Assembly (NCBI GenBank): GCA_038501625.1
Contig: JAZAYU010000061.1
Coordinates: 2,096,303-2,160,302 of the forward strand
DNA: 64,000 nt
Source of the DNA: Corbicula japonica
Taxonomy: Eukaryota; Mollusca; Bivalvia; Venerida; Cyrenidae
Direction of reading: 5' to 3'
Shown here: piece by piece, positions 54,941 through 64,000 of the stretch
Layout of the letters: each line of letters opens with the position of its first letter
How positions within the stretch are numbered: the first letter of the stretch is position 1
Made by a program: the position numbers and the translations under genes
Notes under the pieces: generated by a model
The model's input: only the letters and a program-made list of their open reading frames with translations
Told to the model about the DNA's origin: nothing
The model's database searches: none

Positions 54941-56141
54941 AGCTCACCTGTCACATAGTGACAGGGTGAGCTTTTGTGAGGGGCCTTCGTCCGTCATCCG
55001 TCCGTCCGTCCGTTCACAATTGTTGTCCGCACTCTAGCGGTTGTAATTTTGGTCCAATCTTCTTCAGACTTGGTCAGAATGTTTATCTCAATGAAATCTA
55101 GATCAAGTTTGTAACTGGGTCATGTGACCCTAAAAACTAGGTCACTAGGTCAAATTAAAGTAAAAGCTTGTCCGCACCCTAGCGGTCATAATTTTGGTGC
55201 GATCTTCTTTTAACTTGGTCAGAATGTTTATCTTGATGATATCTAGGTCAAGTTCGAAACTGGGTCATGTTACCTTGAAATCTAGGTCATTAGGTCAAAT
55301 TATAGAAAAAGCTTGTCCGCACTCTAGCGGTCGGTAATTTTGGCGTGATCTTCTTTAAACTTGGTCAGAATGTTTATCTCAATGATATCAAGGTCAAGTT
55401 CGAAACTGGGTCATGTGACCCTTAAAACTAGGTCACTAGGTCAAATCAAATAAAAAACTTGTCTGCACCCTAGGGGTCTTAATTTTAATGGGATCTTCTT
55501 CAAACTTGGTCAGAATGTTTATCTCAAGAATATCTTCATCAAGTTCGAAACTGGGTCATGTGGCCTTGAAATCTAGGTCACTAGGTCAAATTATAGAAAA
55601 AGCTAATCTGCACTCTAGCAGCCTTAATTTTGGTGCGATCTTCTTCAGACTTGGTCAGAATGTTTATCTCAGTGATATCTAGGTCAGGTTTGAAAATGGG
55701 TCATGTGACCTTGAAATCTAGGTCACTAGGTCAAATGATAGAAAAAGCTTGTCCGCACTCTAGCGGTCTTAATTTTGGTGCAACCTTCTTCAAACTTGGG
55801 TCAGAATATTTATCTCAATGATATCTAGATCTAGTTCGAAACTGGGTCATGTGACCCTTAAAACTAGGTCAGATGGTTAAATTAAAAAAGCTCGTCTGCA
55901 CACTAGGGGTCTTAATTTTGGTGGGATCTTCTTCAAACTTGGTCAGAATGTTTATCCATAGATTCCATAATGGGCTCCAGAGTTATGGCCCTTGAAAGAG
56001 CCAAAGTAAGCTATTTTGACCTTTTCACAATAGCAGCTTTATTTTTTGACTTGATTTTACCACACTTGCACAAAACTTTTGCAAGCATTGAGCAGTTGTT
56101 GACAGGTGAGCGACCCAGGGTCCTATGGACCCTCTTGTTTA
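54941..56141 (+). mobile_element. Bivalve-type interspersed element with ~145-bp internal repeats
   Basis: The left end is the perfect hairpin AGCTCACCTGTCAC / GTGACAGGGTGAGCT (54941-54972), then a GTCCGTCCGTCCG tract. The right end has ACAGGTGAGCGACCCAGGG and the hairpin AGGGTCCTATGGACCCT, so GCTCACCTGT and ACAGGTGAGC form terminal inverted repeats. Between them lie 6-7 tandem ~145-base units: CTTGTCCGCACTCTAGCGGT, CTTGGTCAGAATGTTTATCT, TCGAAACTGGGTCATGTGAC and CTAGGTCACTAGGTCAAAT. The pattern is one I know as abundant in clam and oyster genomes. It encodes no protein; the frames at 55488-55821 are repeat translations. Confidence 0.8.
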
Positions 56142-56767
56142 AGTTTTGAGACTATTAATAACTCGCAATTGAGTTTTCTGATTGGACGTCATAGTTTCAA
56201 TTAACATTTAATTTCATTGTGCAAACCTTTTTTATGGTCTGAAAACAACTTAAAAAAAGATATTGGTAGAAATGCTAAGAAAAAGATATTTAGCGTCTTT
56301 TAATTATTCCTGATGTTTATAATGTGTCCTGTTACAAAACCTTAGTTATATACAATTTGAATGTATAGATGTTTAGTGCGAAGGAATAAGACACAATTCA
56401 TGTCTTAAAACACAATTCATGTCTTTAGACACAAATTGAATTTATATCTTTAGAATGCATTGTGGTAATATAAAACATTAAAAATTATACATTTATAAAT
56501 ATTTCATATAAAAACCAACTGTCAGTTTAAACATTATTTAATTTCTGTTGTTAAGAATAATGTAATTCTCTTAATTTATAGTTATGTGATTTTCTTTTAG
56601 AATACTTGGAAATCAGGTGCAGTCTGAAGAATTCTATTAAATCACTTATTATTCCTCTGTTTGTGAGTTGACAAATCGCAGCACCTGCATCTCAAGGACA
56701 TGGAGAAATACTAGATCTTTGCTGTCTGAACATTATTATATCTAAACACTTAATTTTTAGTCAGAAT
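56142..56767. other. Non-coding stretch
   Basis: AT-rich. A local ACACAATTCATGTCTT repetition lies at 56390-56430. No gene recognised. Confidence 0.4.
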
Positions 56768-56825
56768 TCTATATAAACTGTACGCATTTTAACACATGTG
56801 TGCTGTCTGATCCGGAACTGCAATA
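56768..56825 (+). mobile_element. TTAA double-hairpin MITE, left part of an interrupted copy
   Basis: TATATAAACTGTACGCATTTT, then GTGCTGTCTGATCCGGAACTG, then the TA at which the 56826-57771 element is inserted. The continuation (GTTGCATCTTGGTCAG) resumes at 57774. Confidence 0.7.
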
Positions 56826-57771
56826 CACTGCAACTCAATTATATCGCGGACCTCGGGGTCCAAGCCCGCCAACCGCGATATAAACGGAGCGCGATATAAG
56901 TTAATAATCACGCTAAGGCTAAAACAAGGAGAGTTCATTTGTTTTTGCTGTCAGATGCATGTATATCGCGATGTTGCGTAATTAACGCGCCGTGAAATCT
57001 ACGGGTACATCAGGGAGTACGTTCCGTCTTGGACAAATGTTTTAAAAAAACTTTCTTTATATATTAAGATTTATTTTTAATAAAAAGAAATTAATTGATG
57101 AACAAAACGCAGATCGCCATCATCAATTTCCAACAGTGGTATTATTGTTTTCGGTACTTTCAACTGATCGACGATCTGTTGGTCGGTCATGGTCGGCGGT
57201 GTTAGTTCGTCGTCCTCCGTCGTTTACCAGCTTGATATGTCGATGAGCAGGTTATGTCAAAACAACAAACTGTTTTGACGTTTCCTGCTCGTGTCTGTTA
57301 TGGTTAGCCACTTGAATTACAGTAATTGTCGCCAATTTGCAGTTTGTCTCGTTAACGAAATTCTGCTAGTACCGTATCAGCTTGGTGTTTTTCGCACCTA
57401 TTCTTCGTCACAAAGGTGGTTTCGTGTCAAATCAGAAGCAACAAAATTGTAAAAAAAAACCTTTCATCTATTTTCATTACGTTTTCATACGTTTGATGTT
57501 AAATTGTATCTTGCTATTGAACGTGTACATCGCCTCAAATCCCTGCATACAAAATGTAATAAAAAGTCTTCGCCAATAATACGACACGGAAAAAGCGTGT
57601 GTTTCGTGAATTTGTCGCCAACGTTGATTTAATCATTTGATCTTTTTTACCACCCACGAAGAATGAACAAATATATACATTGTAAATGTACAAAATATTG
57701 GGATCCACGGACCAAGCAAGATATATTGGATATCGCGATATAACGGATCACGATGTAACGGAGTTGCAGTG
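56826..57771. mobile_element. Tc1/mariner-superfamily (pogo-like) element inserted in a MITE
   Basis: CACTGCAACTCAATTATATC at the left and the complement of GATGTAACGGAGTTGCAGTG at the right, each flanked by TA (56824-56825, 57772-57773). ATATCGCG motifs repeat near both ends (ACCGCGATATAAACGG, GATATCGCGATATAACGG). The 946-base interior has no full transposase. An acidic minus-strand stretch (57077-57222) may be a C-terminal relic. Confidence 0.8.
57077..57222 (-). pseudogene. Possible transposase C-terminal relic
   Basis: The minus strand reads TEDDELTPPTMTDQQIVDQL, then KVPKTIIPLLEIDDGDLRFV, then a stop at 57077-57079; upstream it is closed by TAA. An acidic, Pro/Thr-containing tail of this kind is usual at the C-terminus of pogo/Tigger transposases, and the location inside a TA-flanked element fits. 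There is no catalytic motif, so this is a weak inference. Confidence 0.2.
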
Positions 57772-57773
57772 TA

Positions 57774-57900
57774 GTTGCATCTTGGTCAGAAATAACCTTA
57801 TGAAAGTGAAAAGTGTAATTCCTGATCAGATGGCACAGATGTGCCAGCTGATCTAGATCTGCACTGTTCCCCTTTGCAGTAAAGGTGTATCTGCATTGAA
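57774..57900 (+). mobile_element. TTAA double-hairpin MITE, right part of the interrupted copy
   Basis: GTTGCATCTTGGTCAGAAAT, then the second hairpin (TTCCTGATCAGATGGCACAG / GATCTAGATCTGCACTGTTC), then GTGTATCTGCATTGAAAAAA. Together with 56768-56825 it restores the family order with no extra bases beyond the duplicated TA. Confidence 0.75.
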
Positions 57901-57918
57901 AAAATCTAGTTTCATATA

Positions 57919-59888
57919 AGGCCTAAAAAAAAAAAGGTTTGTTTCTGGTTACATCCTTGAAAAGGCAATGGGTCGGTAGGTAGGCATTTTTTTTTTTTTT
58001 TTTTTTTTTATATAAAGGGGAAGGAACCAACTTAGTCTAGGTATATACCATCTTGGGTGTAAGTAAGTACATCAGAGATAAAAATTGTTAAATTAGTATC
58101 TATCTTTTTTCAAGGTATCTTTTAAGGTATTGAAGTGTAAAAAAGGGAAAACTAACTGCATTTTATACTGTAATTCCATTGAAACTAATAAACCAGTGTT
58201 TCAACTTAAAGTTGAATTGTTTTGCTTAACATGTTATATTAATAATTTTTCTTTTAATTACAATTAGATGTGTAATGCCGTAATAATGGTTTAATGCATG
58301 GATATTGTTGATTTGTTCATGGCTATTTTTGTAAAACAAATATGTTGGATATACTTATGTGAGGGGTTGCCTTCCGGCTCCTGCGGTGCTTCAGTGCTAG
58401 CACCCTATTTATTGTGTTGATGGGGTTGGGTGCATAAAAGCTAACACACGGCTTGGTCACACATCGGGGTCCTACTGTTGTCTAGGGGAAGTCAACAACA
58501 GTAGTAGCGTACTTCTAACAATATGTCAAAAGTACAAGAAATGATATCGCAACTCGCTTTAAGTTCCAAATGTCTTTATTGCTGTCGTAGAAATTGTTAC
58601 TTCTTCAAATCACAGATTTAGAATATAATTTAACATAGTATCAAAGTTCCCAATATTTGGTTATCTAAGATTCCTGATATTAATATAACAAATATACAAA
58701 TCCAAATATTACTTAAATCCTTTACACTTAATAACTTTGTTCTTAACTTAGTATCAAAAGTGTCCCTTTCTATCACTTCGTAGTTATAACTGTTTTTACA
58801 AATAAAATGTTTCTGCTTTTATACAAAATTTGGAAATCTCATAATCAGTGTCAAAAATGATAACAATCTAAATCTATCAAATAAAAGTAAAACTTGTCAA
58901 AATTTGAGGAAATATATCTTACTTAATTGCAATTAAGTAAAGCTATAAAAATGGATTGTCTGATATAAGTTGATTATCAATAAGATAATCTTTATTAAGC
59001 AGGAAATAAAATAATTCTCTGAGAACAAAGAGTTAAACCTTTCAGTGATAATAACTTTAAAGCCATTTTCAAATTATGAAACTGAAATTTAGATATTAAA
59101 ATTAAATAACACAATATTATGTAATATCAAAATAATGGTGAGTAGGGCACATGGTGACACTTACCTTAATACCTACCACTTCTTACAACCACTGTGCCTC
59201 ACTTTCAAATCGTATTAAGTCGTTTTTAGCTTGACATTCGTGAAATTGTTGCAATTAAGACATAATCAAATATATACATATCCCGTCAATGGTGGTAAAA
59301 GTTCTATTGCTACCACCAAATCAGGGTTAATAATTTGATCAGTGCTGTTTCTTTCACTCATTTTACAATACAAATATCAGTACATAATTGTTCACTCATA
59401 AAGCCATTATTCAACGATTCTGCATTTACGCTGTATCACGTATGCACTCCGAACAGAAATCTTAATCTATTTGCTTCCTTAATTCTTCAATGAAGTCGTC
59501 AGTGGATCAAAAGAATATTTTTTATCTCGCCGAACGTTGACAGCCATGATTTTTTACCTCGGCGAATTCAATTATTTAATTAGCAACCTTGACCCGAAAG
59601 CACACGCAAACGGGGTTTACACATAGTTATACATGGACAAAAATCACGCGTTTAACAGTTAAAAATAGCACCGGAGAAAAAAGTGAAAGTAAATTTTCCA
59701 AAAATGAAACGGTGCTGGCTGTTATTTTGCACCCGACATTGTGTCCCACAATAACAGAATTTTTCGTCGGTCAAAAATCCAGTCAGCTTTTCGTACAATT
59801 TTTTTGGGAGGGCTGAAAAAAGTTACGGTCTGCGCTAAAAAGAGACGGTCGGTCGGGTAACCAGAAACAAACCTTTTTTTTTAGGCCT
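57919..59888. mobile_element. Harbinger-like element with GGCCTAAAAA ends
   Basis: Left TAA|GGCCTAAAAAAAAAAAGG then TTTGTTTCTGGTTAC; right GTAACCAGAAACAAACC then TTTTTTTTTAGGCC|TAA. The TAA flanks and GGCC ends agree with PIF/Harbinger. The interior has a 24-base T run (57987-58010) and a GC-richer segment at 58360-58520 (GCCTTCCGGCTCCTGCGG, GTCCTACTGTTGTCTAGG). The rest is AT-rich with no transposase or myb-like frame recognised. The 58360-58520 part may be a separate insertion. Confidence 0.65.
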
Positions 59889-60802
59889 AATATACAAGCA
59901 TTACTTTTTTTAACTTGGCTCTTAACCGACCAAGGTTGACCTTCTAAGCTCGTCAGTGCCACAGGCTCATGATTAGCAATTATGACTGGTCTTTGTTTGG
60001 TTCATTTGGTGAGGTTTTGAGTCTGTCTTCTGGAATCCAGCGTCCAATGTCTTTCAAAAATTTACTTCAAACAACATTTCCTCTGAAAACCACTGGATAG
60101 ATTTAAACCAAATATGGTGTGAAGCTGCCAGGTATTGACCTCTTTCAAAATTGTTCAGAAAACAGCTCTGGGGTTACAGTTTCCCAGTCATGGGCTTATA
60201 AGCAAATCTTTAAAAAATCTTCTCAAAAAATGCCAGCCAGATTTCAAAAATATTTCAATGGAACATTCGTTTAAATTAGAAGAATCTATAAATCTTTCAA
60301 GATGGCAGAGGTGGGGCTTTATTTCCGTATATACCTTTACAAACTTTAAAAAACTTTATTTCTTTATATGCCCATAAAAATAGCTTGCCAGATTTCAAAA
60401 ATATTTCACAGGAACAAAATTGATAGAATTTTTATATTTCTTATCTCTACTAAAACAATTCAAAGGTGCATAGGGTGCCTGCCTCGGTGTTTTAAATTTC
60501 TTGTTTTAAATTTTATTTTCTACAGTTACCAACTTGATTTTGACACAAAATTAACCATCTTAAAATTCAGTCTTTTGTGAACATTTTATTCACTGGTTGT
60601 TCAGTGAAAACATTTGAAACAAAATTGTTTAACTGATGGGCTTACCATGTTTATTTTAAATAAGACGAACATTTATGTTGATGATTTAAATTTTCATTTT
60701 TCTTTCTTTTTTTATAAAGTCTTTTCGCTTTCCTTTTAATTAAAAAAAGAAACTTGAATCAAATGTAATGTTTTCATAATGTTTCAATAGAAGAAGTGAC
60801 AC
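59889..60802 (+). repeat. Region with diverged ~150-bp repetition
   Basis: AGCCAGATTTCAAAAATATTTC (60235) and TGCCAGATTTCAAAAATATTTC (60386) are 151 bases apart. CCACTGGATAGATTTAAACC (60090) marks a probable earlier unit. The pattern resembles the internal repeats of bivalve interspersed elements. No gene is seen; the frames at 60135-60377 and 60368-60580 lie on the repeat. Confidence 0.45.
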
Positions 60803-61046
60803 TTAAGCATTTCCTCCATAGACACAACTTTATTACTTGGGCGAACAGTGTAGGTCCAGAAAAGCCGGCACATCTGTGCTGTCTGATCAGGATCTGCACT
60901 GTTCACCCAAGTAATAAGTTTGATTATTTCTGACAAAAATGCGACCAGAGTAGATCCTGATCAAATGGCATGGATGTGCCAGCTGATCTGGGTCTACACT
61001 GATCGTACATGCGTGAAAAATGTGTATATATGGAGGAAAGGGTTAA
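60803..61046 (-). mobile_element. TTAA double-hairpin MITE, full length
   Basis: TTAAGCATTTCCTCCATAG to ATATATGGAGGAAAGGGTTAA. In the first hairpin the loop-side stem reads GTCCAGAAAAGCCGG (worn). The second (GACCAGAGTAGATCCTGATC / GATCTGGGTCTACACTG) is well kept. Confidence 0.85.
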
Positions 61047-61610
61047 ACATATTTTTTACTTATATGATATGATTGTATGCATCTAGTTATTGAAAGATGT
61101 CAGCTTGGTTTATCATACACATTCAGCTCTCTGGAGTACTTCACTAATTACTGAGCTAATGCTGTGATGAAATCATAACACTTAGCATAAAGTAAGTACC
61201 ACTACCTTTATGAACCTCAAAATGCAGTTTTTGGAACATTGAAGAGTATTATTCATTGAGAGAGTGGTTTGTTTATGATTGTATTTAATATGCTTTCATG
61301 ATGGCTTAGATAATTTATGAGCTGACTTCCAATTAGAACGAACTCATGCATTTTCAAGCTTAATAATTGCATGTATTAGATTAAGAGCTTGCAGAATGTG
61401 TTCTAAGGTTAGGTATTCACTAGATCACGGAGGAGCTGTATTGTGAGTGAGATTTATTTTGGTGAATTTCAAGATATCTTAGAATATCATATTGAAATAT
61501 CAGTGGAAACTAAGTCTTTGTCTAGGCCATTATTTAGTGATTTTCCTTGTTCTGTTCATTGGAACTGGAAAACATGTGTTGCTATAAACTATTCATATTT
61601 AAATAACGCT
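61047..61610. other. Non-coding stretch
   Basis: Nothing recognised. Confidence 0.4.
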
Positions 61611-61830
61611 TTAATCCATTTATACTTGTTTTATCATGTGCAAACAGTGTAGATCCAGATCAGCTCATGCATTTGTGCCATCTAATCAGTATATACGCCA
61701 TTTGCTTCCTGATCAGAAATAATGTAATGAACTGAAAAGTGAACAGTGTAGATCCTGTTCAGACAGCAGGGATGTGCCAGCTGATCTTGATCCACACTTT
61801 TCACCAATTGCAGCCATATCTTATGGAATG
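61611..61830. mobile_element. TTAA double-hairpin MITE, ends worn
   Basis: CAAACAGTGTAGATCCAGATC, CATCTAATCAGTATATACGC, GAACAGTGTAGATCCTGTTC and GCTGATCTTGATCCACAC show both hairpins. Ends no longer match CCCTTTCC. Confidence 0.7.
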
Positions 61831-62497
61831 GATAAATGACATCAAGCAGAAAGTAACAAACAAAAATTAGTTGTTAAAATTTCCAACCATTACTATGCCT
61901 GTCTTAAGACTGGAACGAACATACAATGATTGACACTAGCAATAATTGCAAAAATTACCCAACATACTTTGTGGTAAATTATTTTCCACCCTAACAGCAG
62001 CATATGCTAACTGGTTTTGTGCGCCAATGCAGTGATAAGATTCCAACAATTACCACAAACTATTGAAAGTTTAATTTGTAAATGCTTCTTTAAAATTTCT
62101 ATGTAATTTTATATTATTTTTGTGAACTTTTCTTTTTTTAAAACTTGTTAAAAATTAAGTGCATCTGGATCACTATATTACATAACATTTACAAAATTAA
62201 CAATTTTAAAGGTAGCCCTGAGAAAAATCAATTAGTTAATTCATGAAGATAGTTTGCCATTTTTATGTTTTTCATGATAGTCACAAAAACATTATGTTTT
62301 ATTATAATAGTCACAAAAACATTAAGTTTTATTATAAAAATGAAAAAATACATTGAATAGAATAATAATAATTAATTGGGGTACATTCATGGCCTGTAAT
62401 GATTGTTAATAGTTGTGTCTGCAGTCTCAAAAATAGTGGTTTTTTTCGAAGTCTGATCTTGAGTTCAGCCTATCATAAGCTTGAAATGTGAGACTGT
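61831..62497. other. Non-coding stretch
   Basis: A short direct repeat (ATAGTCACAAAAACATTAWG) lies at 62276-62325. No gene. Confidence 0.4.
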
Positions 62498-62600
62498 GCC
62501 CAAGATCATTAAACTAAAACTGACAGAAGACCGGTCTCAAATCTCCAAAATCAACCAATCAGAAGCTTAAAACTTGGTTTCATTTTCTAGTTGAATGGGC
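62498..62600. repeat. Palindromic repeat family A, partial
   Basis: GCCCAAGATCATTAAACTAA, GACCGGTCTCAAATCTCC and CAACCAATCAGAAGCTT; the right arm is mostly decayed. Confidence 0.6.
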
Positions 62601-62705
62601 TTGTATTGCTAATTGTTTACTATTCAGTAAAATGAATCTTAAAAAAATTAACCTATCATTAAATCAACAAACTGCCCAAATCCAAAGACATGCAACTCTA
62701 GGGTA

Positions 62706-62828
62706 TATGACTGGAGACCTTTCTCAAATCTCTGGTATCTGATTGGTTGAAATTTAGAACCGTCCCAAATCAACCAATCAAAAGCTGGAGTTTTGAGACT
62801 GCTCCAATTTTATGATCTTAGGCCCTGG
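62706..62828. repeat. Palindromic repeat family A, diverged
   Basis: ATGACTGGAGACCTTTCTCAAA and TTTTGAGACTGCTCCAATTT are worn arms; TCTGATTGGTTGAAAT / AACCAATCAAAAGC inner arms; ends at TTATGATCTTAGGCCCTGGGC. Confidence 0.7.
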
Positions 62829-62907
62829 GCTCAAGATCATAAAACTAAATCAGGAGATCAGTCTCAAATCTCAAGAGTCTGATTGGCTGAAATGGCAACT
62901 GGTGGAG
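62829..62907. repeat. Palindromic repeat family A, left half only
   Basis: CTCAAGATCATAAAACTAAA, CAGTCTCAAATCTCAAGAG and TCTGATTGGCTGAAATGGCA, then cut after CTGGTGGAG where a TTAA MITE begins. No right half follows that MITE. Confidence 0.75.
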
Positions 62908-63143
62908 TTAACCCTTTCCTCCATATACACACTGTTATGTGCGAACAGTGTAGATCCAGATCAGCAGGCACATCCATGCCTTCTGATCAGGATCTGCACT
63001 GTTCGCTCTTTGATTTATTAGGTTATTACTGACAAAAAAGCAAACAGTGCAGATCCTGATCAGACAGCACAGATGTGCTTGCTGCTCTGGATCTACACTG
63101 GTCGCACACGCGTAAAAAGTCATATATATGGAGGATAGGGTAA
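62908..63143 (-). mobile_element. TTAA double-hairpin MITE
   Basis: TTAACCCTTTCCTCCATATA to ATATATGGAGGATAGGGTAAA. Both hairpins are present (CGAACAGTGTAGATCCAGATC / GATCAGGATCTGCACTGTTCG and AACAGTGCAGATCCTGATC / GCTCTGGATCTACACTGG). Confidence 0.85.
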
Positions 63144-63288
63144 AGGTTTGAAAATGTTCTCTCCACCACCATTACTAGAATCCAGCGAAGCATGAACACC
63201 GGATCCATAAATCTAAAATACTGTCAACATTTAGTTACTTTGTCACCAATAATCATTTAGGAAAACCTTTCAAAAAAGATATATAAAT

Positions 63289-63508
63289 TTAATCCCTTTC
63301 TCCATTGAACGCATGTGTGATAAGTGTAGATCTAGATTAAAGCCCACACATCTAGATCTGCACTGGTGACACCTTGGTCTGAAATAACCTAAGTAATTTT
63401 AAAGCAATAAGTGTAGATCCTGATCAGACAGCACAGATGTGCCAACTCATCTGTATCTACACTGTCCACACATGTGATAAAATGCGTATATATGGAGGAA
63501 GGGGTTAA
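63289..63508. mobile_element. TTAA double-hairpin MITE, short first hairpin
   Basis: TTAATCCCTTTCTCCATTG to ATATATGGAGGAAGGGGTTAA; the first hairpin is shortened (GTGTAGATCTAGATTAAAGC), the second is complete. Confidence 0.8.
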
Positions 63509-63523
63509 CTTTTAGGAAATTGT

Positions 63524-63750
63524 TTAACCCTTTCCTCCATAGATACACCCTTAATGCATGGGCGAACAGTTTAGATCCAGATCAGCTGGCACATCCATGC
63601 CACCTGATCAGGATCTAAACTATTCGCTTTTTGATTCATTAGGATATTTCTGACCAAAAAGCAACCATTGCAGATCCTGATGTGCCATCTGATCTGAATC
63701 TACACTGGTCGCACATGCGTAAAAATCTGTATTTAAGAGGAAAGGGTTAA
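63524..63750 (-). mobile_element. TTAA double-hairpin MITE, full ends
   Basis: TTAACCCTTTCCTCCATAG to AGAGGAAAGGGTTAA. The first hairpin (CGAACAGTTTAGATCCAGATC / GATCAGGATCTAAACTATTCG) is intact. The second has a deletion in its loop side (GATCCTGATGTGCCATCTG). Confidence 0.85.
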
Positions 63751-64000
63751 TTGGTAATGGTCCATAAGTGTTAATCAAAATTTAACCAAACTTGTTTGTT
63801 TTCTTGGCCAAGCAGATTATTTATTTATTGTTGCAAATGAAAATAAAATCAAACAGAAAAAAATGAAAATTTTATAAACCATTACAAAAAAGCACACAAT
63901 GTACTTGAAAGACATATATACTCTAGGTGAATTTCATCATGATGTCGGTACTACCAGTTGATTACACATCCTTTTTCTCATTTCGTGCCTCATTAGACGT
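63751..64000. other. Window end, nothing recognised
   Basis: AT-rich, no gene or recognised repeat. Confidence 0.4.

Noticed and set aside
55488..55821. Two overlapping + frames with NLVRMFISRISS-like repeats
   Set aside because: They follow the ~145-base tandem units of the 54941-56141 element.
41173..62920. Recurrent peptide IKLSMETSLKSQASDWLKW near 41.2, 52.0 and 62.8 kb
   Set aside because: It is the translation of palindromic repeat family A and not a gene.
23037..63208. Recurrent peptide SVDPDQPAHPCHLIRICTG in many frames, first thought to be a conserved small protein family
   Set aside because: It is the translation of the TTAA MITE hairpin stem and appears on both strands at nearly every copy.

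Overview
This is non-coding, transposon-dominated animal nuclear DNA, most likely from a bivalve mollusc. It is AT-rich. It has no operons, no long open frames, no CRISPR array and no intact tRNA or rRNA gene. It is crowded with short palindromic elements, minisatellites and decayed retroelements. The bivalve assignment rests mainly on the element at 54941-56141, whose ends read GCTCACCTGT and whose ~145-bp internal repeats carry 'CTAGGTCACTAGGTCAAAT'. From memory that family is very common in clam and oyster genomes; no search was run. Almost every open frame of 60-250 codons is a by-product of a repeat.

Layout. 1-20 kb: an inverted repeat (144-472); a dispersed palindrome (1693-1970) split by a 2429-bp foldback transposon (1971-4399) with an exact 8-bp target duplication; a (TCTA)n tail (5880-6071); a mariner-type element with a broken transposase (7602-8828), overlapped by a 620-bp tandem duplication (8476-9715); a TATGGAAGCAT-ended MITE (10706-11338); a 33-bp satellite inside a dispersed repeat (13188-13930); and a broken L1-like reverse transcriptase (14888-15530). 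20-47 kb and 54-64 kb: about 26 whole or partial copies of one ~240-bp double-hairpin MITE bounded by TTAA (piggyBac-like), none of which I see before 20.4 kb. Mixed among them are a second palindromic family (A), minisatellites of 29, ~51 and 62 bp, tRNA-derived SINE heads, a 3.1-kb pogo/Tigger-like element (35049-38144) and Harbinger-like elements with TAA duplications.

The only hints of a host gene lie at 47.2-51.7 kb on the + strand. They are a CpG-rich block with an NRF-1-like palindrome and two GTAAGT donors (47236-47440), a second promoter-like block (47690-48060), and a possible first coding exon (51658-51725) ending at a GTAAGC donor. If this is real, the rest of the window is mostly a large repeat-filled first intron. 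A frameshifted fragment at 48346-48760 resembles the N-terminus of a ZMYM/TTF-finger (hAT-related) protein.

The repeats record an insertion history. The foldback element landed in an older palindrome. A TA-flanked element landed inside a TTAA MITE. A tandem duplication copied one end of the mariner element. A satellite grew from a segment that is single-copy in its relatives.
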